A stretch of DNA of 64,000 nt from Calditrichota bacterium (GCA_008501735.1 QQUF01000040.1:143769-207768), one strand, 5' to 3'. Numbered from the stretch's first letter, positions 50,891 through 60,254 are shown. Program-made: numbers and translations. Notes: a model not told the origin generated them from the letters alone.

Positions 50891-52318
50891 ATGTTTTCGA
50901 TTAAATCGAAAATCAATCTTGCTTACACACTCGTTTTTGGTGTCCTAATAATTTCATTTTCATTTGTAATTTATAAGAATGTCGAGCAAATTTTACTCAA
51001 TGAAATTGATGCAAATCTCAAAAGTTTTTTTGTAATTCTTGACAATGAAATCGAAGATGCTTTGATTGAAAGCAAAGGTGATTTTGAAATTCTTTACGAG
51101 TTGAAAAACCAAAAACCTCAAGGTTTGGAAAAGGCAGGTTTTCAGCTTTACTCACCCCAAAAACAAAAAATTATTCCTGACTCAATTTTACAAAATCTCA
51201 CTGAAATCGTTTCTTTAGAGGAAAAACTTGTCAATGGCGAACCGAACAACCTTTTCCAAATAATTGAAATTGATGGAGAAAAATTCAGAGTTCTTTGGAT
51301 TTTGCTTGAACTTCACGCTGACTACGAAAATTTCATCGAAGACGAAGAAAACGACATTTTTTACACGCTCCAACTTTACGCTTCAATGGAAAATATCGAC
51401 TCAAAGTTAAACAAGCTAATTTGGATTTTCTCGCTTGCGATTCCTCTTGGCTTGCTTTTTACGGCTTTTTTAAGTTTTTTTCTCTCAAAAGCTGCCTTCA
51501 AACCAATTTTGCAAATGGCAGAAACAGCCGAAAATATTTCCGCACAAAGCCTTGATTTACGTTTGGAACTTCCGGAAGCAAAAGACGAAATCAGAAACCT
51601 TGCCGAGACTCTTAACAAAATGATTGCACGAATTGACGACACTTTTAAAAGTCAAAAACAGTTCATTGCAAACGCTTCTCACGAGTTCAGAACACCACTT
51701 ACAATTATTCAAGCCGAACTTGAGTTAGCAGAAAAACAAACTGAAAATGAGGATTTAAAGGAAAGTCTAAAAATTGCACTTTCAGAAATTGACAATTTAA
51801 CAAACTTGACAATTTCACTTCTTACTCTGACAAAACTTGATGCTTTTCAGCTAAAATTGCACAAGAAACAAATCCGTCTCGATGAGCTTTTAATTGACGT
51901 TTACCAGTCTTTTAAAGCTCTTGCCGAATCCAAAAATATTAATTTGAATCTTGAAATTTCGGAAGCCGTTGAGATTTTGGCTGACCAAGAGAAACTCAAA
52001 CAAGTTCTTTTTAATTTGCTCAACAATGCTCTAAAATATTCCTCAGAGAATGGCGAAATTTCTTTGTCTTTAAATAAAATTTCAGAGCAAAAAATTGAAG
52101 TAATTGTTTCTGACAACGGTTTGGGGATTTTGGAAGAGGAATTACCTTTTGTGTTTAAAAGGTTCTTTCGCTCAAAAGAAACTCGTTCAAACATTCAAGG
52201 TTCAGGACTTGGCTTGGCGATTGTTAAAGAATTGGTTGAACTTCACGATGGCGAGATTTTGGTAGAAAGCAAAATCGGCAAAGGAACAAAAGTAATTGTT
52301 TCTCTACCGATAACTTAA
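50891..52318 (+). CDS. Sensor histidine kinase with HAMP domain
   Basis: This 475-residue kinase has transmembrane helices at about 9-28 and 176-198 around a 145-residue periplasmic sensor. It continues with a HAMP linker (about 200-250), a dimerisation helix with H264 in ASHEFRTPLTII, and an ATPase domain with the N box NLLNNALKYS, the G1 box DNGLGILEEE and the G2 box GSGLGLAIVKEL. It pairs with the preceding OmpR-type regulator. The layout resembles CusS/EnvZ-type systems; the signal is unknown. Confidence 0.93.
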   Translation: MFSIKSKINLAYTLVFGVLIISFSFVIYKNVEQILLNEIDANLKSFFVILDNEIEDALIESKGDFEILYELKNQKPQGLEKAGFQLYSPQKQKIIPDSILQNLTEIVSLEEKLVNGEPNNLFQIIEIDGEKFRVLWILLELHADYENFIEDEENDIFYTLQLYASMENIDSKLNKLIWIFSLAIPLGLLFTAFLSFFLSKAAFKPILQMAETAENISAQSLDLRLELPEAKDEIRNLAETLNKMIARIDDTFKSQKQFIANASHEFRTPLTIIQAELELAEKQTENEDLKESLKIALSEIDNLTNLTISLLTLTKLDAFQLKLHKKQIRLDELLIDVYQSFKALAESKNINLNLEISEAVEILADQEKLKQVLFNLLNNALKYSSENGEISLSLNKISEQKIEVIVSDNGLGILEEELPFVFKRFFRSKETRSNIQGSGLGLAIVKELVELHDGEILVESKIGKGTKVIVSLPIT

Positions 52319-52336
52319 AGAGAGTAAAATTTGAAA

Positions 52337-52364
52337 GTAGGGAACAAAAATTTTTGTTCCCTAC
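52337..52364. terminator. 28-nt perfect palindrome, probable bidirectional terminator
   Basis: Arms 52337-52350 (GTAGGGAACAAAAA) and 52351-52364 are exact complements with no loop. It lies between convergent genes. The core GGGAACAAAAA is shared with 39001-39030, while the outermost bases differ in a paired way. Confidence 0.8.
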
Positions 52365-52367
52365 ACA

Positions 52368-54767
52368 TTAAAATTCCCAACTTAGCCCAATAATTGGAGT
52401 TAAGCCGAAGTAAAGTGTGTCGTCTCGGAAATATCGAAAACCACCTTCTCCGTCTGGAACAGGAAGTTCGTCGTCGCCTAAAACGTCAAGGTCAAATTTT
52501 CTTAAGTTTTCGTGGTTGTAAACATTAATCACGTGCAGAAATGCTGACAAACGACTTTTGTTAAATTGAAAATGTCTGTTGATTCGTAAATCCATTCTTT
52601 GGTAAGCTGGGTAATCCGTGTCGTTGTAAACTTCGTGAACGGCATAAAAATGCAAAGAATCAACAGAAGCTCCTGGACTTCCTTGTAAAAATTTATGCTC
52701 GTAATGATAATTTGTTCTTGGCCAACCTGTGTAATATTGCCACGAAAGATTAAAGTGCCATTTTGCATTCGGGCGATAATTTAAATCTGCAAAAACAGTG
52801 TGCCTTTGGTTGTTCAAACGCGGAACTTTTCCTGTTCTTTCTGTTACTTGACCATCGTATTCAATGCTCTGAATGTCGTCTTCGGCTTTTGCTAAAGCGT
52901 AACTAAACCACCAAGAGATTTTTTTGCCCATATCGTATTTCAAAAAAACTTCGATTCCTTGAGCTAATGCACTGTTTATGTTTATTTTTACAAGGTCGTT
53001 TCTTTGTTCGAGAAACATTTCCATTGGGTCTCGCAAGTTTCTGTAAGTTGGATTTATTCGGGATAAATCCTTCCTGTAGGCTTCTGCCCTAAAATTAATT
53101 CCTTTGTCAAAAGTGTGTTCAAAACTCAAAACGTAGTGCTTAGCTAATTCGGCTTTGTTGAAAGTATCTTTTCCGTAGTTCACTTCGAGGTCGTTCATAA
53201 ATTGTGTTTGGTAGTAGTAACCCCAAGCACCTCTTAAGTAAGTATTTCTTCCGAAAGAGTAAGCCAAACTTAGTCTTGGACTCAAAAGTTTGTCGTTTGT
53301 GTAAGAAGCGTAATCGTAACGCAAACCTGCTTCCATAAATAATTTCGGCAAAACTTTGAAACGACTTGAAAGGTAAAAATTAGCTTGTTCGCCAGAAGGT
53401 TTAGTTTCAATGTCAACTTTGTCTTCATACTGATAAAGCTCGTCGTTTTGGTTGACTCTTAGCTCACTGATGAAAAAGTGATACTTGTAATCGGCATTTT
53501 GTTTTTTGAGTTCAAATCCTGTTTTGAGGAGGAAATTCTTTGTTGGAGACCAATTCCAGTCTTGTCTTAAACCAAAAAAATTGTAATTCCTTTTGTCTGA
53601 AACTGAAAAATCGCCTTTGTCTGCAAATTCGTATTTGTGAAAAGCACCAACTCTTTTGTGAGTTAGCAAACCTGTGGAAAGAATTGTTCGTGAAAATAAT
53701 TTGTTATTGTAAGTATTTTTCCAAGTTCCCCAAAAGTAGGTGTTTCCGTATTCGGTGTCGTTTCGGTCAAAGTTTCCGTCAGATTCATCGCGAACTTTCG
53801 TTTGGTCGCCTGCGTGAAGTGTGTGAAAAGTTACAGCATTTTTTGAGTCCATTTGGTACTCGACTTTTCCAAGTGCATCGTAGTAAGTCGGAATAATTTC
53901 GTCAAAACCTACTGCTTTTGCAATTTGGTCAAGCATTCCTCTTCGCACTGAAATTAAGTAAGAACCTTTTTCTTTTGCAAAAGCTCCTTGCGTGTAAAAT
54001 CTTGCATTCATAATGCTTAGCCCGACGGAAGTTTTCCGTTCACCGTTTCTGACCTTTTTCGTTCGCATATTAAAAACACCACTTTGTCTGTTTCCGTAAT
54101 CAGCCGAAAAACCGCCTGTGTAAAGGTCAATTCCTTCAATCGTCTCAACGTCAACAATGCTAAAAAGTCCGCCAACAAAATCTTTTTGGTGGAATGGGTC
54201 GTAAAGTTCCATTCCGTCAAGGTTAATCATAACTTCGTCAGCTTCACCGCCACGAATTGTAAATTTTGAAGAAAAATCATTTGCGGCGATTCCCGGAAGT
54301 CTTGCAACTACGCGAGTGATGTCTTCTGCCCAAGACATATTTTTGATGTCTCTTTCTGTCAAAGTTTGTCGTGAAGCTGGAGTTGCTTTGCTCAAAACTG
54401 TAAAAGAACCCGGGGTTACGACGACTTCACTCAAAGTTAAAGCGGATTCTTGGAGTCCGACTTTACCGAGATTTAGAGTATTTCCACTTTTCAAAACTAC
54501 ATTGGTTTTAGTGGTTGATTTGTAACCAATGAAGGAAAATGTAATTTCATAAGTTCCAGCTGATAAGTTTGGAATGACGAAATTTCCTTCTAAATCGGAA
54601 AAAGCACCTTTTTCAATTCCTTCAATTTGAATTGTAGCACTTGGCAAAGATTCTTGTGTTTTTGAATCTACAATTTTCCCTTTAATTGTTCCTTTTGATT
54701 CTGTTTGTGAGAAAATGCTTGAGCAAAGAAACAAGCTGAGAATGCAAAGAAATTTGATTGACTTCAT
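52368..54767 (-). CDS. TonB-dependent receptor with carboxypeptidase-like domain
   Basis: This 799-residue outer-membrane receptor imports large or scarce substrates using TonB energy. It has a signal peptide (1-20), a CarboxypepD-regulatory-like domain (about 25-105, GTIKGKIVDSKTQE), a plug (about 120-240, with PGIAANDF and RGGEADEVMINLDG) and a 22-strand-type beta-barrel ending in GLSWEF, with terminal Phe as expected. No SusD-like partner is nearby. Substrate is unknown; the barrel has no obvious metal or haem motif. Confidence 0.93.
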   Translation of the reverse strand: MKSIKFLCILSLFLCSSIFSQTESKGTIKGKIVDSKTQESLPSATIQIEGIEKGAFSDLEGNFVIPNLSAGTYEITFSFIGYKSTTKTNVVLKSGNTLNLGKVGLQESALTLSEVVVTPGSFTVLSKATPASRQTLTERDIKNMSWAEDITRVVARLPGIAANDFSSKFTIRGGEADEVMINLDGMELYDPFHQKDFVGGLFSIVDVETIEGIDLYTGGFSADYGNRQSGVFNMRTKKVRNGERKTSVGLSIMNARFYTQGAFAKEKGSYLISVRRGMLDQIAKAVGFDEIIPTYYDALGKVEYQMDSKNAVTFHTLHAGDQTKVRDESDGNFDRNDTEYGNTYFWGTWKNTYNNKLFSRTILSTGLLTHKRVGAFHKYEFADKGDFSVSDKRNYNFFGLRQDWNWSPTKNFLLKTGFELKKQNADYKYHFFISELRVNQNDELYQYEDKVDIETKPSGEQANFYLSSRFKVLPKLFMEAGLRYDYASYTNDKLLSPRLSLAYSFGRNTYLRGAWGYYYQTQFMNDLEVNYGKDTFNKAELAKHYVLSFEHTFDKGINFRAEAYRKDLSRINPTYRNLRDPMEMFLEQRNDLVKININSALAQGIEVFLKYDMGKKISWWFSYALAKAEDDIQSIEYDGQVTERTGKVPRLNNQRHTVFADLNYRPNAKWHFNLSWQYYTGWPRTNYHYEHKFLQGSPGASVDSLHFYAVHEVYNDTDYPAYQRMDLRINRHFQFNKSRLSAFLHVINVYNHENLRKFDLDVLGDDELPVPDGEGGFRYFRDDTLYFGLTPIIGLSWEF

Positions 54768-55478
54768 TTTGAACCTCGAATTTTAAATTTTGACCTTTTG
54801 TAATTCTGAAATCAATTTAGAAAGCCAAGATGAAACCAAAGTGAAAATTTAATGGTTAACTGATACGCAAAAAAGCAAAGAAGGGAATTGCCCACGAAAT
54901 ACACTAAAAACACGAAAAAAATGTAGTGGCAAACCTATGTGTTTTACCAAATTATGTCTTTACCCAGAAACTTCCTCAATAAATTTGAGGATTAGGATTG
55001 CGGACTTTAGTCCGTTTTTTTTACTAAGTAGTCGAGCAGAATTGTTTGACAAATTAAGAAACTGTCTGCTGCTAATTTTTACGTGTCTCTAACCACCTCT
55101 GAAAAAAATTCTAACGCTTCGCTTGAATTTATTTTCTGTCTCCTCCTTGGAAAAGGAGGAGTTTTTTGTCGTGCAAAGCACGATTTTTTCTTTTCCCCTC
55201 CTTTTCAAGGAGTGGGAATTTTTTCATTTTAGAAACCAAAGGTTTTTGAAAATGAAAAAATGGGGTGGTTAAAAGACTGCCAAAATTAGCTGAAAAATGT
55301 CAAATAAATTTGCTCGACTACTTACTTAACGGACTAAAGTCCTCAATCCTATTCATTGAATTTAATAACAATTACTAAACCAACTTTTGGATTCTTTTCT
55401 CCAAATTTTCACATTCATTTCATCTTTGTTTCGTTTATTAAATTTAGAATCTTTAAAAACTAAATTCGAGGTGTTCAA
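54768..55478. other. 711-nt intergenic region
   Basis: No protein gene is supported here. It carries a large inverted-repeat element (54981-55357). The stretches 54768-54980 and 55358-55478 hold AT-rich sequence with no evident structure other than the upstream region of the 55479 gene. Confidence 0.7.
54981..55357. mobile_element. MITE-like inverted-repeat element
   Basis: Left arm from AGGATTGCGGACTTTAGTCC (54994) and right arm ending GGACTAAAGTCCTCAATCCT (55331-55350) are imperfect inverted repeats. They continue inward through TAAGTAGTCGAGCA, TTTGACA and CTAATTTT to about 90 nt per side. Inside are TAACCACC/GGTGGTTA, CTCCTCC and CCTCCTTTTC palindromes. No protein is encoded. ATT flanks both ends and might be a target duplication. 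Confidence 0.75.
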
Positions 55479-56246
55479 ATGTTTCACAAATCACGAAAGT
55501 TAAAAACTATAAATTATTTTTTGGGGCTAATTGTTTTCGTCATTTTAGGCTGTTCTAATGACGACGAAAATATTAAACCTGTCATTTCGATTAATGACAA
55601 TGATGGTGCAAATTACAATCCGATAATTGAACCTAAAAATTTTGTAGATGAAATTAGTAATCCTTACTTGAATTTAATTCCAGGGAAAGTATGGATTTAT
55701 GAAGGAATTAATGATGATGGTGAAAACGAAAGAATTGAATTTGAAGTAACAGCTTTGCACAAAGAAATTCTTGGAGTTCCAATTACAGTTGTTCACGACA
55801 AAGTTTGGGTCGAAAATGAAATCGTTGAAGACACGAAAGATTTTTATGCCCAAGACAAAGAAGGCAATGTTTGGTATTTCGGTGAAGAAATTGACAACTA
55901 CGAAAAAGGCGTTCTCGTGAATCACGATGGAAGTTGGGAAGCTGGAAGAAATGAAGCAAAACCCGGAATCTTTCTTAAGGCAAATCCAAATGCAGGTGAT
56001 GTTTACAGACAGGAATTTTTACAAGATTCTGCCGAAGATTTGGAAGAAGTCTTAGGTGTCTCCGAAACAATTGAAACAGCTTTCGGAACTTTCGAAAATT
56101 GTATTAAAACTATGAATTGGAGCCCTTTAGACCCCGAAATTATCGAAGTGAAATTTTACAGCAAAGAAGTTGGCGGAATGGTTTATGAAACCAAAATTTC
56201 AGGTGAAGAAGGTTACCTTGAATTAGTGGAAGTTAAAAATCCTTAG
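55479..56246 (+). CDS. Lipoprotein of unknown function, paralogue 1
   Basis: This 255-residue protein has a lipoprotein signal (lipobox ILGC, Cys at about 25). It shares with the next gene the motifs PYLNL, KVWIYEG, AQDKEGNVWYFGE, SWEAG, NPNAGDVYRQEFL and FYSKEVGG across the whole mature length. The domain is not assigned. The pair probably arose by tandem duplication; this one is lipidated, the other is not. Confidence 0.65.
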   Translation: MFHKSRKLKTINYFLGLIVFVILGCSNDDENIKPVISINDNDGANYNPIIEPKNFVDEISNPYLNLIPGKVWIYEGINDDGENERIEFEVTALHKEILGVPITVVHDKVWVENEIVEDTKDFYAQDKEGNVWYFGEEIDNYEKGVLVNHDGSWEAGRNEAKPGIFLKANPNAGDVYRQEFLQDSAEDLEEVLGVSETIETAFGTFENCIKTMNWSPLDPEIIEVKFYSKEVGGMVYETKISGEEGYLELVEVKNP

Positions 56247-56251
56247 TTTAT

Positions 56252-56290
56252 AAAAAGCCAATTTTTTCCTCCGTGTAAGTTGGCTTTTTA
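56252..56290 (+). terminator. Terminator between the paralogues
   Basis: Arms 56252-56261 (AAAAAGCCAA) and 56280-56289 form a perfect 10-bp stem with T residues in the right arm and after it. Confidence 0.75.
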
Positions 56291-56323
56291 TTTTCATTTC
56301 AAACATTAAAGATTAGGTCGAAA

Positions 56324-57031
56324 ATGAAAATTTTTAGTTTAATAATTTTAATTTCAATTCTTGGGTTAAGTTTTGCTTCGGACAAATCTTTGCCCGAAGA
56401 ATACAACCCTGAAATCAAATCCGAAAATTTTATTAGTGAAATTAATAATCCTTACTTGAACTTAACAGTTGGGAAAAAATGGATTTATGAAGGAACTGAC
56501 GAAGACGAAAATGAAAGAATCGAAATCGAAGTTACGAACCAAGAGAAATTCGTAATGGGAATTAAAATGACAGTTGTTCGAGACAGAGTTTGGGTTGACG
56601 GCGAATTGGAAGAAGACACTTTCGATTGGTTTGCCCAAGACAAAGACGGCAATGTTTGGTACTTTGGCGAATGGGTTGACAATTACGAAAATGGAAAAAT
56701 CATTAATCATTCAGGCTCTTGGGAAGCAGGAGTAAAAGGTGCAAAGCCTGGAATAATTATGAAAGCAAATCCGAAAGTCGGCGATTCTTACAGACAAGAA
56801 TTTTTATCAGGCGAAGCAGAAGATATGGGCGAAGTTCTTAGCCTTAATCAGCAAATTAAAACAAGAGTTGGAAATTATACTGATTGTTTACAAGTCAAAG
56901 ATTGGTCGCCTCTTGAGCCAAAAGTTTCGGAATACAAATTTTATAGTAAAGAGGTTGGGAACTTGGTTTTGGAAAGAAAAGTTACAGGTGAAGAAGGTTA
57001 CATCGAACTAGTACAAGTTGTGAATCCGTAA
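56324..57031 (+). CDS. Secreted protein of unknown function, paralogue 2
   Basis: This 235-residue protein has a signal peptide ending near SFAS without a lipobox Cys, so it is predicted to be periplasmic or released. Residues 27-235 align with the lipoprotein at 55479 throughout (about half of residues identical by eye). The conserved YFGEWVDNYENGK and SYRQEFLSGEAED segments suggest a compact all-beta fold. No function is assigned. Confidence 0.65.
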   Translation: MKIFSLIILISILGLSFASDKSLPEEYNPEIKSENFISEINNPYLNLTVGKKWIYEGTDEDENERIEIEVTNQEKFVMGIKMTVVRDRVWVDGELEEDTFDWFAQDKDGNVWYFGEWVDNYENGKIINHSGSWEAGVKGAKPGIIMKANPKVGDSYRQEFLSGEAEDMGEVLSLNQQIKTRVGNYTDCLQVKDWSPLEPKVSEYKFYSKEVGNLVLERKVTGEEGYIELVQVVNP

Positions 57032-57063
57032 ATTAGAAAAAAAATTAATTTTCAAACCCTACG

Positions 57064-57118
57064 TAATCCTTCATTATTTTGATTTTAATAGAATCAAGTG
57101 GTGAAGGATTATTTTTAT
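57064..57118 (+). terminator. Terminator of the secreted-protein gene
   Basis: Arms 57064-57073 (TAATCCTTCA) and 57102-57111 pair fully, with extra pairing inside, followed by TTTTT. Confidence 0.75.
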
Positions 57119-57214
57119 AAAAAATTGTAGAAATTTTAAGTCTTTCCCTTTGTAAGTTAATTCTTGTTTGCTTAACTTAAAAAATGCAGTTTTCGTAAAC
57201 ACAAAGGTTTCCAA

Positions 57215-58564
57215 ATGAATTTTTTCAGAATAACTTTTATTTTAATTTTTCTAACTACTTCACTTTTTGCAAATGAAAATCAAGGTCATAATTTTATGAA
57301 AAACCCACCTGATTGGAGTAAAAATCTAACAATTTATGAAGTGAACCTGAGGCAATTTTCTGATAAAGGAGACTTTAAAAGTTTCGAGAAAAGTTTGCCA
57401 AAACTCAAAGAACTTGGTGTAGGAATAATTTGGTTTATGCCAATTCACCCAATCGGCGAGAAAAACCGAAAAGGCTCTCTCGGAAGTTACTACTCGGTTA
57501 AAGACTATTTTGGTGTAAATCCTGATTATGGAACAATGGAAGAGTTCAAAGCCCTTGTGGAGAAAATTCACAAAATGGGAATGTTTGTGCTAATTGACTG
57601 GGTTGCAAATCATTGTGCTTGGGATAATCCGATTCTTGAAAAAAATCCTGATTGGTTTACAAAAGATGAGAATGGAAACTTCAAACCGCCTGTTGACGAC
57701 TGGACTGACGTTGTTGACTTCGATTACGAGAACAAAGAATTACGAAAATATATGACAGAAGCTCTTAAGTTTTGGGTAAAAGAAACAAACATTGACGGTT
57801 ATCGCTGTGATGTTGCCGGAATGGTTCCTTATGATTTCTGGGAAGAAGCTGTTCCTGAAATTCACAAAATCAAACCCGTTTTTATGCTTGCCGAATGGGA
57901 AACGCCTGAAATTCATAACTCTTTTCATATGAGTTATGCGTGGGATATTCATAAAACTTTTAATGCAATTGCAAAAGGCAAGAAAAATGCTAAATCCATT
58001 GGCGAACTTGTCAAAAAAGAACTTAAGGAATTTCCAAAAGGTGCTTACAGAATGCACTTTACAACCAACCACGATGAAAATTCTTGGAACGGAACCGTGC
58101 AAGAAAGACTTGGAGAAAGTGCAAATGTATTTTCGGTTTTAACTTTTACACTTCCCGGAATGCCTTTGATTTACAATGGACAAGAAGCAGGAATGAACAA
58201 ACGTTTGGCTTTCTTTGAAAAAGATTTCATTGAATGGAAAAAACACCCAAATTTTGATTTGTTCAAGAAATTAGTTAAACTTAAAAAAGACAACAAAGCA
58301 CTTTGGAATGGCGATTTTGGTGGAAAATACATCAAACTTGAAACTTCAAACGATAACTCGGTTTTTGCTTTTTTACGCAAATTTGAAAACAATGAAATTT
58401 TTGTTGCAGTTAACCTTTCTGAAAAACCGCAGGAAGTAATTCTTGAAGGAAAAAATCTAAAAGGCAATTTTACAGAATATTTTACGAATGAAAAACTATC
58501 CTTTAACGATGAGAATCGCCTGAAATTAAAACCTTGGAGTTACAAGGTTTTTGTAAAAAAGTGA
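57215..58564 (+). CDS. Secreted alpha-amylase-family glycoside hydrolase (GH13)
   Basis: This 449-residue enzyme has a signal peptide (1-19) and a GH13 catalytic barrel. The four conserved regions appear in order: DWVANH, GYRCDVA with nucleophile D199, LAEWE with acid/base E227, and TTNHDEN with D287. A C-terminal beta domain (about 370-449) closes the protein. It likely cleaves alpha-1,4 glucans outside the cytoplasm. No transporter gene is adjacent. The compact 450-residue size fits a small neopullulanase/alpha-amylase type. Confidence 0.9.
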   Translation: MNFFRITFILIFLTTSLFANENQGHNFMKNPPDWSKNLTIYEVNLRQFSDKGDFKSFEKSLPKLKELGVGIIWFMPIHPIGEKNRKGSLGSYYSVKDYFGVNPDYGTMEEFKALVEKIHKMGMFVLIDWVANHCAWDNPILEKNPDWFTKDENGNFKPPVDDWTDVVDFDYENKELRKYMTEALKFWVKETNIDGYRCDVAGMVPYDFWEEAVPEIHKIKPVFMLAEWETPEIHNSFHMSYAWDIHKTFNAIAKGKKNAKSIGELVKKELKEFPKGAYRMHFTTNHDENSWNGTVQERLGESANVFSVLTFTLPGMPLIYNGQEAGMNKRLAFFEKDFIEWKKHPNFDLFKKLVKLKKDNKALWNGDFGGKYIKLETSNDNSVFAFLRKFENNEIFVAVNLSEKPQEVILEGKNLKGNFTEYFTNEKLSFNDENRLKLKPWSYKVFVKK

Positions 58565-58591
58565 TGAACTTTGAAGGCTAAAAAAATAGAT

Positions 58592-58648
58592 AGGATTGCC
58601 GACTTTAGTCGGTTAGATAAATTTTAACCTACTAAAGTCGGCAATCCT
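58592..58648. repeat. Inverted repeat, small relative of the 54981 element
   Basis: Arms 58592-58615 (begins AGGATTGCCGACTTTAGTCG) and 58625-58648 pair over 24 positions with one mismatch around a 9-nt loop. The arm is related to the terminal repeat of the element at 54981-55357. It lies between the amylase and FkbM genes. Confidence 0.75.
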
Positions 58649-58674
58649 GAATTTATTAACACAGGAAATAAAAA

Positions 58675-59490
58675 ATGAAATTTGAATACATTTTAGAGTG
58701 GGATTACAAAAAGCAATTCTTGAGCAGGAAAGTTGAAATTGACATTGTTAGCCTTGACCCAAATGATTTAATAATTAAAAGAATTACAAAATCTAAGAAT
58801 TTTTACGAATACGATTTACTGAATTATTTGAATTTGAGTGCAACTCACGGTGGAATTTTTATCGACGTTGGAACAAACATCGGAAATCATTCGATTTTCT
58901 TCGGAAAGTTTATGGCTGACCAAGTCGTTTGCATTGAACCTTCTTACCGTTTGCACCAAGTTCTTGAAAGAAACCTTAGTGTTAACAAAGTCAAAAACAG
59001 CACTTTATTAAAGATAGGAGTTGGAGCAGAACCAGGTTTCGCGAAGTTAGTTTTTCACCCTGACGACAAAGAACAAACAGGAATGACTCAACTTTCAACC
59101 GAAGTAAAAAGAACTGAAAATGTTAAACTTGTAGAAGTAAAAACTTTAGATTCTGTTGTTAAAGAAATGAAAGAAAAATTTCCTGACTTGCCCGTGAATT
59201 TAGTGAAAATTGATGTTGAAGGAATGCAAATGGAAGTTATGGAAGGCTTCAAGGAAACACTCGAAAATCACAAACCTCAACTTGTAATCGAAGCAAATTC
59301 AGAAGAAGAACAAACTGAACTTTTTGAATTTCTAAAGCCATTTGGTTACGAGCCAATCGGACAATTTTGTGCAACACCAACTTTTCATTTAATAATTCCA
59401 GAATTTCACAAAATCTCAAACATTCCAAAAATCGGGCAAAAGTTTTCTTACAATGTCCAACGTGTCAAACGTAAAATTTTTGGCTCATAA
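58675..59490 (+). CDS. FkbM-family methyltransferase
   Basis: This 271-residue SAM-dependent methyltransferase shows GGIFIDVGTNIGNHSIFFG (SAM motif, about 60-78), VCIEPSYRL and the VNLVKIDVEGMQMEVMEG block (about 176-193), typical of FkbM enzymes. These often O-methylate sugars in polysaccharides or glycolipids. It ends TAATG, overlapping the next start by one base, so the two genes are translationally coupled. Substrate is unknown. Confidence 0.87.
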   Translation: MKFEYILEWDYKKQFLSRKVEIDIVSLDPNDLIIKRITKSKNFYEYDLLNYLNLSATHGGIFIDVGTNIGNHSIFFGKFMADQVVCIEPSYRLHQVLERNLSVNKVKNSTLLKIGVGAEPGFAKLVFHPDDKEQTGMTQLSTEVKRTENVKLVEVKTLDSVVKEMKEKFPDLPVNLVKIDVEGMQMEVMEGFKETLENHKPQLVIEANSEEEQTELFEFLKPFGYEPIGQFCATPTFHLIIPEFHKISNIPKIGQKFSYNVQRVKRKIFGS

Positions 59491-60068
59491 TGAATGTTTT
59501 CATTCTACCAAAAGCTGACGGTGAATTTTTTCTTTTTGCAAACGCTCCTGAAATCGAAGAAACTCTTCCTGTAAGGTTTAACAAAATCAAGAAAATGTTT
59601 AATGAGTTTGAAAAGAAATCTGCAAAAAAACACCCAACTTCAAAGACAATTCAAGACTTAGATAAAATCAATGAGATTAGTGTTTTTTATCCATCGGAAT
59701 TTGAAGATTTTAAGGCGAGAGAAGTTTACCAAAACCTCATAAAAGAAGAAATTGAAAAGAATCAAAAACTCTTTTACTTGAACGGTGCTTTACTTCCTTT
59801 TAGTATAATTTTGACAGTTCTTCCAGCACCAAATTTTGTTTTTTACTACTTAATTTGGAAGACAGTTTCTCACTACAAAACGCAGGTTAGTGGAAATTCA
59901 GTCCAAAATAAAATGAGAGTTCTCTTTGTAGCTGACAAAAATTTAGACATTCTGAAAACTGAAATTACCAAAAAAGTAAACCTTTCCAGAAAATATAAAA
60001 TCAAAGAAATTGGTGAAGAGTTAGAAATTCCAAATTTAGACGAACTTTATGGAGCTGGGCTTTTTTAA
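59490..60068 (+). CDS. Hypothetical protein, possible K+/H+ exchange-related
   Basis: This 192-residue protein has one or two hydrophobic helices at about 100-128 (LLPFSIILTVLPAPNFVFYYL) followed by a SHYKT motif. The middle pattern of P-x-PNF-FYYLIWK resembles the mitochondrial K+-H+ exchange-related family, but the match is weak and by eye. The flanking regions are charged and unrecognised. It is coupled to the FkbM gene by a one-base overlap. Confidence 0.5.
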   Translation: MNVFILPKADGEFFLFANAPEIEETLPVRFNKIKKMFNEFEKKSAKKHPTSKTIQDLDKINEISVFYPSEFEDFKAREVYQNLIKEEIEKNQKLFYLNGALLPFSIILTVLPAPNFVFYYLIWKTVSHYKTQVSGNSVQNKMRVLFVADKNLDILKTEITKKVNLSRKYKIKEIGEELEIPNLDELYGAGLF

Positions 60069-60075
60069 AAACTTC

Positions 60076-60101
60076 GTGCGTTTTGCCCGCTAAGCGTTCA
60101 A
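60076..60101. repeat. Partial REP-like element, copy C
   Basis: GTGCGTTTTGCCCGCTAAGC and the next bases match the left arm of the 84-nt elements flanking the RAYT, minus one A. The right arm is missing. Confidence 0.7.
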
Positions 60102-60133
60102 GTTAAGCCGGAAAAGGTGTGTTTCAAGCCAAA

Positions 60134-60166
60134 AGACCTGACAGGTTTTGAAAACCTGTCAGGTCT
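60134..60166. repeat. 33-nt perfect palindrome, intergenic copy
   Basis: Identical arms to the copy inside cusB (AGACCTGACAGGTTTT and its complement); only the central base is G rather than A. Confidence 0.9.
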
Positions 60167-60176
60167 AAAATTGATT

Positions 60177-60254
60177 TTCTGAGATTCTCACTCGTAGTGA
60201 GGCTCTCAGTTTTTGGCTTTTAGTGAGAACCCGACTTGGAGTCGAAATCTCACA
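60177..60254. repeat. Intergenic copy of the ispG-type repeat
   Basis: TTCTGAGATTCTCACTCGTA and the following GTGAGGCTCTCAGTTTTT align with 44091-44140, and CCGACTTGGAGTCG aligns with the distal arm there. Confidence 0.75.
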
